From the NCBI GenBank assembly GCA_021371875.1, contig JAJFVH010000109.1, positions 1 to 37,664 of the forward strand: DNA of 37,664 nucleotides, given 5' to 3'. Position 1 is the first letter of the stretch. Every line of letters begins with the position of its first letter. The notes under the pieces were generated by a model that saw only the letters and a program-made list of their open reading frames with translations, was not told the origin of the DNA and made no database searches. Shown in pieces: positions 15,783 through 23,836 of the stretch. Position numbers and translations under genes: made by a program. This DNA comes from Bacteroidales bacterium. Lineage in GTDB: Bacteria > Bacteroidota > Bacteroidia > Bacteroidales > Paludibacteraceae.

Positions 15783-17906
15783 ATGAAGAAACTAAGTATT
15801 CTTTTATTTTCTATTTTATTATTTTCGGGACTGAGAGCCGATGAAGGAATGTGGATGCTGCCTTTAATTGAGAAATTAAACATCCGGCAAATGAATGGCA
15901 TGGGCTGCACACTTACTGCCGAAGAAATTTACAGTGATAAAAATATAAGCCTGAAAGACGCGATTATCGTGTTTGGAAACGGATGTACAGGCGTGATGGT
16001 TTCGAACCAGGGATTGGTCTTCACCAATCATCATTGTGGTTACGGGGCTATACAGCAACACAGTACGGTGGAGCATAATTATCTGAAAAATGGATTTACT
16101 GCTGAAAAAATGGAAGATGAAATTCCGACACCCGGTTTAACGGTTAAATTTTTAGTCAGTATTACCGATGTTACCGAACGTGTTCTGTCTCAACTTCCGG
16201 AAGATTTGAAAGGAGATAAACGCAAAGAAAAACAGGATTCTGTTTTATCGGCAATTAAAACTGAAGCTCAAAAGGACAACCATTACATCATACAGGTAAA
16301 ACCATTTTATTCAGGGAATGAGTTTTATATGTTTGTTTACGAGGAATTTACCGATATTCGATTTGCTTATGCTCCTCCTTCATCGATAGGTAAATTCGGA
16401 GCTGACACTGATAACTGGATGTGGCCCCGCCACACCGGCGACTTTTCGGTTTTTCGTGTTTACTGTGGAAAAGATGGAAAGCCCGCTGAATATTCGAAAG
16501 ACAATATTCCTTACACGGCCAAACGATTTGCAACCATTTCGAACAAAGGCTACCTGCCGGGCGATTTTAGTATGATCATGGGTAACCCGGGAACAACAAC
16601 CCGTTATTTGTCGTCGTGGGGAATCGAAAACCGCATGAAAGCCAGCAACCAGGCCCGCATTGATGTGCGTGGCGCCAAGCAGGATGTGTGGATGTCGTTT
16701 ATGAAAGCCGACGAGGCTATTAACATTGCCTATTCGAGCAAGTTTGCCCGCAGTTCCAATTATTGGAAAAACAGCATCGGGATGAACAACGCCATCGCCA
16801 AGTTAAGCATTATCGAACGTAAAAAAGCCGAAGAAAAAGAATTTGCCGAATGGGTGAATCAGTCTGAAAACCGGAAAACAAAATACGGAAAAGTGTTGAA
16901 CGACCTCGAACAGGGCTACACCAAATTCTATCCCTACAACAAGGCGCTTACCTACCTGCGCGAATCGCTTATCGGAGGTACCGAAATGCCGCGAATCGCC
17001 TCTCAACTCGAAAAACTGTCGAAAAAGAATCTTGCCGTCGACTCTTTATTGACCGAAGCCGCCGATGTTTACAAAGATTATTATCCGGCTGTCGACCAGG
17101 CTACTTTTGCCGTTATGCTGGCCGAATATAAAAAAGCGGTCGATGCCGATGCCTTACCTGAAATCTACAACCTCATTCAGAAAAAGTTCAGGGGCGATTA
17201 TACAAAATACGTCCAATATTTATTTTCAAAATCATCTTTCACGAATATCGATAAATTCAACAAAGCATTTCGCAGCGCTAAAGTTAATTTCAAAAATGAT
17301 CCGGCGCTTGTTTACTGGGAAGATGTAAACCGGACTATGAAAAATATGCAGTCCGACGATTACAGCAACGCAAATGAATTGATTGCCGATGCAGAACGTT
17401 TGTACCAGGCAGGCCTGAAAGAAATGGCTGCCGAAAAAGGCGAATCGCTTTATCCGGATGCCAATTTCACCATGCGCATGACTTACGGCAAAATAGGTGG
17501 GTATAAACCTGCTGATGCAGTGGAGTATAAATATTATACCACTACGCGCGGTATCCTGGAAAAAGAAAAACCAGGCGATTACGAATTTGATGTGCCGGCT
17601 AAACTGAAACAAGCCATAACCGACAAAAATTACGGCGCATATCTCGATACGCAAACAGGCGAAATGCACGTGGCTTTCCTGAGCAACAACGACATTACCG
17701 GTGGAAACTCGGGCAGTCCGATTTTCAATGCCAAAGGCGAACTGATCGGGTTGGCGTTCGACGGTAACTGGGAGGCTATGAGCGGAGATATAGTTTTCGA
17801 ACCTGATTTGCAACGTACTATCAATGTGGATATTCGTTACGTGCTTTTTGTTATGGATAAAGTGGGCGGTGCACAGCGTTTAATAAATGAACTAACTATA
17901 AAATAA
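15783..17906 (+). CDS. S46 family dipeptidyl-peptidase, DPP7-like
   Basis: This is a secreted serine exopeptidase that removes dipeptides from the N-terminus of oligopeptides in the periplasm, a key step in peptide use by asaccharolytic Bacteroidota. A signal peptide (about 1-19) precedes ADEGMWML, the typical mature start. The catalytic residues are His84 in TNHHCGYG, probably Asp220 in WPRHTGDF, and Ser643 in GGNSGSP. The length of 707 fits the family. The residue 18 positions after the catalytic Ser is Gly661 (AFDGNWE). In P. gingivalis enzymes this position is Gly in DPP7 (hydrophobic P1) and Arg in DPP11 (acidic P1), so DPP7-type specificity is inferred. The gene is monocistronic, and a 14-bp hairpin follows it. 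Confidence 0.93.
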   Translation: MKKLSILLFSILLFSGLRADEGMWMLPLIEKLNIRQMNGMGCTLTAEEIYSDKNISLKDAIIVFGNGCTGVMVSNQGLVFTNHHCGYGAIQQHSTVEHNYLKNGFTAEKMEDEIPTPGLTVKFLVSITDVTERVLSQLPEDLKGDKRKEKQDSVLSAIKTEAQKDNHYIIQVKPFYSGNEFYMFVYEEFTDIRFAYAPPSSIGKFGADTDNWMWPRHTGDFSVFRVYCGKDGKPAEYSKDNIPYTAKRFATISNKGYLPGDFSMIMGNPGTTTRYLSSWGIENRMKASNQARIDVRGAKQDVWMSFMKADEAINIAYSSKFARSSNYWKNSIGMNNAIAKLSIIERKKAEEKEFAEWVNQSENRKTKYGKVLNDLEQGYTKFYPYNKALTYLRESLIGGTEMPRIASQLEKLSKKNLAVDSLLTEAADVYKDYYPAVDQATFAVMLAEYKKAVDADALPEIYNLIQKKFRGDYTKYVQYLFSKSSFTNIDKFNKAFRSAKVNFKNDPALVYWEDVNRTMKNMQSDDYSNANELIADAERLYQAGLKEMAAEKGESLYPDANFTMRMTYGKIGGYKPADAVEYKYYTTTRGILEKEKPGDYEFDVPAKLKQAITDKNYGAYLDTQTGEMHVAFLSNNDITGGNSGSPIFNAKGELIGLAFDGNWEAMSGDIVFEPDLQRTINVDIRYVLFVMDKVGGAQRLINELTIK

Positions 17907-17918
17907 CTGCTTGCAATT

Positions 17919-17976
17919 TATCGAATGACTTATTGAAAAATGATCGTCTAAATGTTAATCAATAAGTCATTCAATA
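17919..17976 (+). terminator. Stem-loop after the S46 peptidase gene
   Basis: GAATGACTTATTGA (17923-17936) and its perfect complement (17959-17972) form a 14-bp stem with a 22-base loop. With one mismatch the pairing extends four more bases outward. There is no U-tract after it, so it may act as a 3'-end stabiliser rather than an intrinsic terminator. Confidence 0.4.
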
Positions 17977-18129
17977 ATTATCAGCCGGAAACAGGATTTC
18001 TAAAGGTAAATGTCGACTTAATTAGTTAATTCAGTTTGGAATTAACTGCCAAAAATAACTCTGACGGAATAAACCTTCCGATAATTAGTGAATAGCAAGA
18101 TTGAATTTATCGAATATCAACAAATTCGT

Positions 18130-18160
18130 TTTGATATTCAAAAAAAAACAACTTACTTTG
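18130..18160 (+). promoter_or_regulatory. Promoter of the DUF2975-regulator cassette
   Basis: TTTG at 18130-18133, a 19-base spacer and TTACTTTG at 18153-18160 (one mismatch to TAnnTTTG) lie about 40 bases upstream of the ATG at 18200. Confidence 0.5.
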
Positions 18161-18199
18161 TATGAATTTATATTTCGAAAAATCTAAATTTAGTTATTC

Positions 18200-18856
18200 A
18201 TGAAACGAATAAAAACACTTTGTATAATTCTGTTAATTATATTTTTCGGCAGTTTATATCAGGGGGCTATACTTCCTTTTATCGAAGGTGTAAAATATGG
18301 CTTTGCCATTGCTAAATATGAAATTGATACGCAAAAAGACACTGATGATTTTCTGATGATGGATGTGGTTTCCAAAGATGCTGATTATATGGAAACTACT
18401 GAAGTAAATACAAAAACGGGAGAAAACGTGCTTATACGTCCTACCAATGTTTCGGTTTTGGTGCATTCGCTTCCCGAAAAGCCGGTTTGGTGGGTTGTAC
18501 TTCAGGTTATTTATGGAGTTCTGATTGTTGCAACCCTGGTTTTGGGGATATGGATTCCTTTTTTGGTTGTGAAAATTCTCCGTTCGTTGCAGCATTCCGA
18601 AGTTTTTGATCGGATTAATATGAAACGTATTAACCGCATCGGGCTGATTCTGGTGTCGATGGGAATTATCGGATCGGTTATCCAGGTGATTAATGTGTTT
18701 TCGGCCCAATACATGGTGGATTTGACCCACTATAATTTTTCGTATGCCAAAGTCATTGATTTTAATGCCCTGATAATGGGTGTTGTCATACTCATTATGA
18801 ACGAAGTACTCAGAATTGCAATAGAAATAAAAGAAGAACAGGATTTGACAATTTAA
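18200..18856 (+). CDS. DUF2975 membrane protein
   Basis: This 218-residue membrane protein has four predicted membrane segments (about 5-25, 98-128, 145-170 and 185-205) and an extracytoplasmic region of about 60 residues between the first two. The arrangement, and the pattern ..RSLQHSEVFDRINMKRINRIG.. before the third segment, match DUF2975, a family of unknown function usually encoded next to a tiny Cro/C1-type regulator. That is the case here, with a gap of 33 bases. The role is unknown. By context the pair may sense or respond to a membrane signal, but nothing in the sequence proves this. Confidence 0.82.
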   Translation: MKRIKTLCIILLIIFFGSLYQGAILPFIEGVKYGFAIAKYEIDTQKDTDDFLMMDVVSKDADYMETTEVNTKTGENVLIRPTNVSVLVHSLPEKPVWWVVLQVIYGVLIVATLVLGIWIPFLVVKILRSLQHSEVFDRINMKRINRIGLILVSMGIIGSVIQVINVFSAQYMVDLTHYNFSYAKVIDFNALIMGVVILIMNEVLRIAIEIKEEQDLTI

Positions 18857-18889
18857 CAGTCAGGTATATCTCAATAGTAAATAAATATT

Positions 18890-19099
18890 ATGCCGATAAT
18901 AGTGAATTTAGATGTTATGATGGCTCGTCGGAAAATTTCGCTGAACGAGTTGTCGGAGAAAGTGGATATTACACCGGCAAACCTTTCCATCCTCAAAACC
19001 GGAAAAGCCAAAGCCATACGTTTTAGTACGCTTGAGGCTATTTGTAAAGTGCTCGACTGTCAGCCCGCCGATATTCTCGAGTTCAGAAATGAAGAATAA
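18890..19099 (+). CDS. YozG-like XRE/Cro-C1 helix-turn-helix regulator
   Basis: This 69-residue protein is little more than one helix-turn-helix domain. Residues 15-50 (ISLNELSEKVDITPANLSILKTG..) form the DNA-binding helices, and the C-terminus CQPADILEF is the usual closing helix of this family. It belongs to the YozG/HTH_26 type that is regularly found with DUF2975 proteins. It lies 33 bases downstream of the DUF2975 gene in the same transcript and ends before a stem-loop terminator at 19208-19237. The likely role is control of its own cassette. Targets are not visible. Confidence 0.9.
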   Translation: MPIIVNLDVMMARRKISLNELSEKVDITPANLSILKTGKAKAIRFSTLEAICKVLDCQPADILEFRNEE

Positions 19100-19207
19100 C
19101 TAAGCCCGCCTGTGAATGTAAGTTTGCAGGCGCTTCTTTCAATTTTCAGGGTAGGCAACACCTTATCATGTCTTATATCAGCCTGATATAAAAGTTAAGT
19201 AAGTTTT

Positions 19208-19239
19208 AAACGCTGCAAGTTGATTCTTGTAGCGTTTTT
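19208..19239 (+). terminator. Terminator between the XRE regulator and the ComEA-like gene
   Basis: AAACGCTGCAAG and CTTGTAGCGTTT form a 12-bp stem (one G-T wobble) with a 6-base loop, followed by TT and AT-rich sequence. It lies between two convergent genes and may serve both. Confidence 0.6.
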
Positions 19240-20164
19240 AATCGAATTGAAGATAAGGGTTAATTTTATTCAGTTGATCGGGAGTGATTTCATCGAGTAC
19301 TCTCAAGTCGTTTATACTTTTCAGTTTCCCTTTATTGCGCCTAAGTTCGTAAATAGCTTTGGACTGATAAAAATTGAGATAGGGATGCGCGTTAAGCTTT
19401 TCGATAGAAGCGGTATTCACCTTTATTTTTTGTACCAAAGCAGCATTTACAGTACAATATGGGCTTATTTTTACGAAATTAACATCGGTCATGCCATATA
19501 TTTCGCGCAATTGCTCCACCGAAACAAATCCTCCGGTTTGTTGCCTGAAGCGCACGATTCCTTTGGCATATCCCCGTCCAATGCCATAAACCTGCATCAG
19601 TTGTGTCGTATCGGCCGAGTTCAACTCTACGATTATGCTTATCGGGAGTTTTGTTTTCTGAACAGTCTTAATGGTATCGATGCGAATTGTTGCAATTTCT
19701 CCGATTGAAATATAGGGTTCGAGTTCCTGATATTTTTCAGGTGTGAGCCCGTAGACTTTTCCGAAACTTTCTTTCGTGCGAAAGGCGCCGCCTTTACTCC
19801 GGAATTTTAAAATATTCGAAGCAATATAAGACCTTAAGCCCAGCCGAACAAAAGTTAAAGAATCGGCTTTATTAGGATCAAACGGGAAAAGCGAATGAGT
19901 TTCCGGCTTACTTTTTTCGAAACGGTAATTCTGAAACTCTTTCTTATACTTTTCTTCCCAGGCAAGTTGACGCAAACTATCACGCGAAACCAACTCACGT
20001 TGAAATTCACGGGCTTCGTTTAAGAACTCAGAACCATCCGGTTCTTTATCGGTATAAAAATAAGGCAGTAAAACGCTCAGAACAACTGTAATCAGAATCA
20101 GAGCAATCAGAATCAGAATGCCTGTGCGCTGTCCTTTGGAAAAATAAAAAAAATCTTTCCACAT
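19238..20164 (-). CDS. ComEA-like helix-hairpin-helix protein, membrane-anchored
   Basis: The 308-residue protein has one N-terminal membrane segment (about 15-36, TGILILIALILITVVLSVLL in part). A charged linker is followed by at least three helix-hairpin-helix units of the ComEA type (around 100-150, 175-225 and 245-305), each with an LN/VN..T..L...GIG- or hairpin-like core, for example MQVYGIGRGYAKGIVRFRQ. ComEA proteins bind DNA non-specifically at the cell surface during natural uptake. Similar anchored multi-HhH proteins are common in Bacteroidota, with roles not established. It appears to be the last gene of the nadB operon, 37 bases after the Dabb gene. Confidence 0.85.
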   Translation of the reverse strand: MWKDFFYFSKGQRTGILILIALILITVVLSVLLPYFYTDKEPDGSEFLNEAREFQRELVSRDSLRQLAWEEKYKKEFQNYRFEKSKPETHSLFPFDPNKADSLTFVRLGLRSYIASNILKFRSKGGAFRTKESFGKVYGLTPEKYQELEPYISIGEIATIRIDTIKTVQKTKLPISIIVELNSADTTQLMQVYGIGRGYAKGIVRFRQQTGGFVSVEQLREIYGMTDVNFVKISPYCTVNAALVQKIKVNTASIEKLNAHPYLNFYQSKAIYELRRNKGKLKSINDLRVLDEITPDQLNKINPYLQFD

Positions 20165-20201
20165 AGCTAACCGTATTTAAACAGACAGAAACAAAAAAAC
20201 A

Positions 20202-20507
20202 CTAAACTTCGTAATCGACTGCAGCACGCGATGTTTTCACTTTCCCGATATAAGCAGCGACTCTTTTGTGCTCTGGATGAACCTGATAGCTATCCAAATC
20301 GGCCAAATTCTTAAATTCAGCGTATAAGGCTATGTCAAAATTGCCTGCCGGCGCATCGGGATGATTGATTCCGACCTCGATACTGATAATTTCAGGAATC
20401 AGGTTTTTGAGATTTTCAAGTTCCGATTTGATAACTGCCGCATTATCAGCTTTCGTTTTTCCTTCGGCATTTTCAGCCAATCCAAAAAATACAATATGTT
20501 TGATCAT
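20202..20507 (-). CDS. Dabb family (stress-responsive A/B barrel) protein
   Basis: This 101-residue single-domain protein has the features of the dimeric alpha/beta barrel family: the opening IKHIVFFGL strand, a helix with ENLKNLIPEI, the strand FDIALYAEFKNLADLDSYQVHPEHK and a final VDYEV strand. The conserved YQVHPEHKR segment is the most recognisable part. Proteins of this group include small decarboxylases, cyclases and stress-induced proteins; the activity here cannot be predicted. It is cytoplasmic and lies 17 bases downstream of the small sorting-domain gene in the nadB operon. Confidence 0.88.
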   Translation of the reverse strand: MIKHIVFFGLAENAEGKTKADNAAVIKSELENLKNLIPEIISIEVGINHPDAPAGNFDIALYAEFKNLADLDSYQVHPEHKRVAAYIGKVKTSRAAVDYEV

Positions 20508-20524
20508 TTAAAAAATATATTAAC

Positions 20525-20893
20525 TTACTTACAAATAACCTTATAGCTTTTATTATTGATCCTTAAGAAATAAATCCCTTGCCGGGTGGGAATGAAAAAC
20601 CGACCCTGGACAAGATTCCCGCTCCAAACCACCTCGCCGGTAAGCGCAAAAAGTTTCACATTGCTTGTGGCTTTGGGCAGTGTGATATAAATTCCTTCGG
20701 ACGTACTGCTGAATGTTATTCCATCAACAGCAACGGTTTGATTATTAGTCCCTGATGGAGTTTCATTATCCGATTTATTCCAGCTACTTTCAGTTTTCAC
20801 AACCGGTGTGCGCGGATCGCCCGTGTTTTTATTGTCGGCATAGCTTTGCACAATAAAAACAAGGATTATCAGTAAAAGAATTATTCGTTTCAT
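20525..20893 (-). CDS. Small secreted protein ending in a type IX secretion (Por) C-terminal domain
   Basis: This 122-residue protein has a clear signal peptide (about 1-19, cleaved after QSYA), a Ser/Thr/Asn-rich linker and, from about residue 64 to the end, a beta-rich domain. Segments such as VKLFALTGEVVWSG, RQGIYFLRI and NKSYKVICK resemble the type A sorting domain that directs cargo through the type IX secretion system. There is almost no room for another functional domain, so the protein is essentially a sorting domain with a short linker. It lies 14 bases after nadB and 17 bases before the Dabb gene. The CTD assignment is by pattern and would need a profile search. Confidence 0.7.
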   Translation of the reverse strand: MKRIILLLIILVFIVQSYADNKNTGDPRTPVVKTESSWNKSDNETPSGTNNQTVAVDGITFSSTSEGIYITLPKATSNVKLFALTGEVVWSGNLVQGRFFIPTRQGIYFLRINNKSYKVICK

Positions 20894-20907
20894 GTTGTTT
20901 TAAAATA

Positions 20908-22485
20908 TCAGGGCTCGTTTCTCATGCGTTTCGGGTAATCAATCGTGTAATGTAAACCACGGCTTTCTTTCCGGCGAAGTGCGTGTTTGATAATTAGGTA
21001 AGCCACGCTGATCACGTTACGCAATTCACATATTTCGCGTGAAACCACCGAACGTTCGAACAAATCTTCGGTTTCGCGGTACAAAATTTCAAGCCGGTTC
21101 ATGGCACGTTTCAAACGAAGGTTGGAACGCACAATGCCCACATAGGCATTCATAATTTGCTCCACTTCCCGAAAACTTTGGGTTATCAACACCATTTCTT
21201 CGGGTAGTTTTGTCCCTTCATCATCCCATTCGGGAATAAACTCATTGTATTGAATTGTGTCAATTTGTTTTATAGCATCTTTCATCGCAGCATCGGCATA
21301 CACGATTGCTTCGAGTAAAGAATTTGAGGCCAAACGATTTGCGCCATGCAAACCGGTACACGAACATTCGCCGGCGGCATACAACTGATTTATCGATGTT
21401 TTTCCATTCAAATCAACAACTATGCCACCACAAAGATAATGCTGAATCGGCGAAACCGGAATCATATCTTTTGTGATATCGATGCCGAGTTCCAAACATT
21501 TTTTATAGATGTTCGGAAAATGTTCTTTCGTTTCTTCGGCATTTTTATGAGTTACATCGAGATAAACGAATTCATGTCCACGAATTTTCATTTCGTTATC
21601 AATAGCACGTGCCACGATGTCGCGGGGAGCCAACGAACCTCGTTCGTCATATTTCTGCATAAATTCACGTCCGTCCTTACAACGTAGAACCGCTCCGTAA
21701 CCCCGGATAGCTTCTGTTATCAGGTAGGTCGGACGGGCACCCGGCTGATATAAGCCGGTCGGATGGAATTGTACAAATTCCATATCCTGAATCACACCTC
21801 TTGCCCTATGTACCATGGCTATTCCATCACCTGTTGAAATAGCAGGATTAGTGGTTGTCGCATAAACGCTGCCAATGCCGCCTGTAGCCAACAACGTTAC
21901 TTTAGCCAGAAAAGTGTGAATATGATTACTTTGCTGGTTCAACACATAAGCGCCGTAACATTCGATATTAGGCGTATGCTGGGTTACCACTTCGCCCAAA
22001 TGATGTTGCGTGAGTATTTCAATTGCAAAATAATTTTCGTAAACTTCGATATTGGGATTTGCCCGTACCTGCCTGATCAGACTTTGCTGGATTTCGTAGC
22101 CGGTATTATCCCTGTGATGTAAAATGCGGTGCTCGGAATGACCTCCTTCGCGATGTAAGTCGAATAAGCCATTTTCGTCCTTGTCGAAATCGACCCCCCA
22201 ACGCAACAACTCCTGAATTTGGGCAGGAGCTTCGCGGATTACCTTTTCAACCGCAGCCAGGTTGCAATGACCATCTCCGGCAATCAGCGTATCTTCAATA
22301 TGTTTTTCGAAATTATCGGGTTCGTAAGTTACGGCAGCGATACCGCCTTGTGCAAACGATGTGTTCGATTCGTCAAGTGTGGTTTTACACAGCAAAGCCA
22401 CTTTGCCATAAGGTGCGGCTTTCAGGGCAAAACTTATACCTGCCATACCACTCCCAATGACCAAAAAATCAAATTTGCGTGTCAT
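20908..22485 (-). CDS. nadB: L-aspartate oxidase
   Basis: NadB oxidises L-aspartate to iminoaspartate with FAD, the first step of NAD synthesis from aspartate. The 525-residue protein shows the FAD-binding GSGMAGISFALKAA at 12-25, SFAQGGIAAV near 43-52, the HREGGHSEHRILHH segment, PTGLYQPG, and the C-terminal FAD contact LHGANRLASNSLLE. The length and active-site motifs match NadB better than the related fumarate reductase/succinate dehydrogenase flavoproteins. nadA and nadC are not in the window. It is the first gene of a tight four-gene minus-strand group. Confidence 0.96.
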   Translation of the reverse strand: MTRKFDFLVIGSGMAGISFALKAAPYGKVALLCKTTLDESNTSFAQGGIAAVTYEPDNFEKHIEDTLIAGDGHCNLAAVEKVIREAPAQIQELLRWGVDFDKDENGLFDLHREGGHSEHRILHHRDNTGYEIQQSLIRQVRANPNIEVYENYFAIEILTQHHLGEVVTQHTPNIECYGAYVLNQQSNHIHTFLAKVTLLATGGIGSVYATTTNPAISTGDGIAMVHRARGVIQDMEFVQFHPTGLYQPGARPTYLITEAIRGYGAVLRCKDGREFMQKYDERGSLAPRDIVARAIDNEMKIRGHEFVYLDVTHKNAEETKEHFPNIYKKCLELGIDITKDMIPVSPIQHYLCGGIVVDLNGKTSINQLYAAGECSCTGLHGANRLASNSLLEAIVYADAAMKDAIKQIDTIQYNEFIPEWDDEGTKLPEEMVLITQSFREVEQIMNAYVGIVRSNLRLKRAMNRLEILYRETEDLFERSVVSREICELRNVISVAYLIIKHALRRKESRGLHYTIDYPKRMRNEP

Positions 22486-22596
22486 TTTTTATGTAAATTT
22501 ATATTTTGCAAATTGATTGAGTAAGCAAATACTGTCAAGCGGAAGAAAATTTAACAAACCTCGATCAACTTTATCGTTTCCAACTTCTCAATCCTT

Positions 22597-23721
22597 TCAA
22601 ATTTCTTTTATGTAAACCCTCCTTTTTTTGTGATTTACATATTCAAAATTTCCCCATTGCGACGACATGCGGGTATTGGTTTCGAGCTCGGGATTCGATT
22701 CGGCAAACTTGTACCCGTTTTTGGCGAATTGAGGCATAAGCTCTGCAAACAGGATGGAGTTAACGCCTTTATTCTGATAATCGGGATGCACTGCCATCAG
22801 ATACAAATCGACCAAATCGTTTTTCTTTAAAGCCCGAAGCATGTAACACCAACCCAATGGGAAAAGTCTTCCCTTTGCTTTCTGCAAGGCTTTTGTGAAG
22901 CTCGGCATGGCAATCCCGAGAGCAATCACATCGTCTTTTTTATCAACTACAATCGAGATTGTATCCAAACGGAAAAAACTGAAATACAACTTAATGTAAA
23001 AATGGATTTGCTTGTCATTCAATTTTGTATATCCGTACAAATCCTGATAACACAGGTTGAGTAATTCGAAGATTTTTTGCGCGTAATTGTTTACAACCTC
23101 TTTGCGCGATTTAAAATGTTTGGGGGTCAGGTTGAATTTTTCTTTGACTATTTCGGCAATACGAAAATATTTTTCAGGAAAAACCTCCGGCACGGTTATC
23201 AGATATTCGTTCCAGTCGATGTCTTTTACATAACCGTTTCGCTCAATATGCTCGGGGTAATACGGATAATTATAAATAGTGGCTAAAGTTCCGAGTTTGT
23301 TGTATCCTTCGATAAGGGTACCTTCATGATCAAAATCGGCAAATCCCAATGGACCTTGAATGGCAATCATTCCTTTTGATTTTGCCCATTTTTCAGCCGC
23401 TTCAAATAAAGCCGTTGTTACTTCTGCGTCATCTATAAAATCGACCCAACCGAAGCGGGCATTTTTTTGATTCCATCTTTCGTTGGCTACAGGATTTATA
23501 ATGGCAGCTATCCGCCCTACAATTTTATTCTCTTTGTATGCCAGAAAATAAGCTGTTTCACAAAAATCCAAAGCAGGGTTGCTTCCTTTAGAAAGATTCA
23601 GTAAATCGTCCATTAGCAAAGGCGGAGCTGCAAACTCACAATTTTTGTATAAATTGATTCCAAACCTTATAAATTTCTTTAACTCTTTTTTAGTTCCGAT
23701 TTCGCGTATGATTACTGCCAT
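22597..23721 (-). CDS. GNAT-like acyltransferase of unknown substrate
   Basis: This 374-residue cytoplasmic protein belongs to a group of large GNAT-fold proteins common in Bacteroidota. The N-terminal half contains an unusual GNAT region (..AYFLAYKENKIVGRIAAIINP..) and a long middle part with GPLGFADFDHEGTLIEGY. The C-terminal half has VDLYLMAVHPDYQNKGVNSILFAEL, where the beta strand followed by Q-x-x-G-x is the acyl-CoA pyrophosphate-binding signature. The substrate is unknown. It is 111 bases upstream of nadB in the same orientation and could be co-transcribed, but the gap is large enough for a separate promoter. Confidence 0.8.
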   Translation of the reverse strand: MAVIIREIGTKKELKKFIRFGINLYKNCEFAAPPLLMDDLLNLSKGSNPALDFCETAYFLAYKENKIVGRIAAIINPVANERWNQKNARFGWVDFIDDAEVTTALFEAAEKWAKSKGMIAIQGPLGFADFDHEGTLIEGYNKLGTLATIYNYPYYPEHIERNGYVKDIDWNEYLITVPEVFPEKYFRIAEIVKEKFNLTPKHFKSRKEVVNNYAQKIFELLNLCYQDLYGYTKLNDKQIHFYIKLYFSFFRLDTISIVVDKKDDVIALGIAMPSFTKALQKAKGRLFPLGWCYMLRALKKNDLVDLYLMAVHPDYQNKGVNSILFAELMPQFAKNGYKFAESNPELETNTRMSSQWGNFEYVNHKKRRVYIKEI

Positions 23722-23836
23722 AATGATATTTTTTGAGTGTTTTCTATGGTGAAAAATTTCGTAAAATAACGGAAAATATTTCCTACAACCAACTAAAAAT
23801 CCTTTTTTTTGAATTTTAAAAACTTATCTTTCTGCA

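Noticed and set aside
17232..17813. Minus-strand reading frame of 193 codons
   Set aside because: It is an antisense shadow of the S46 peptidase gene, whose catalytic Ser region it overlaps.
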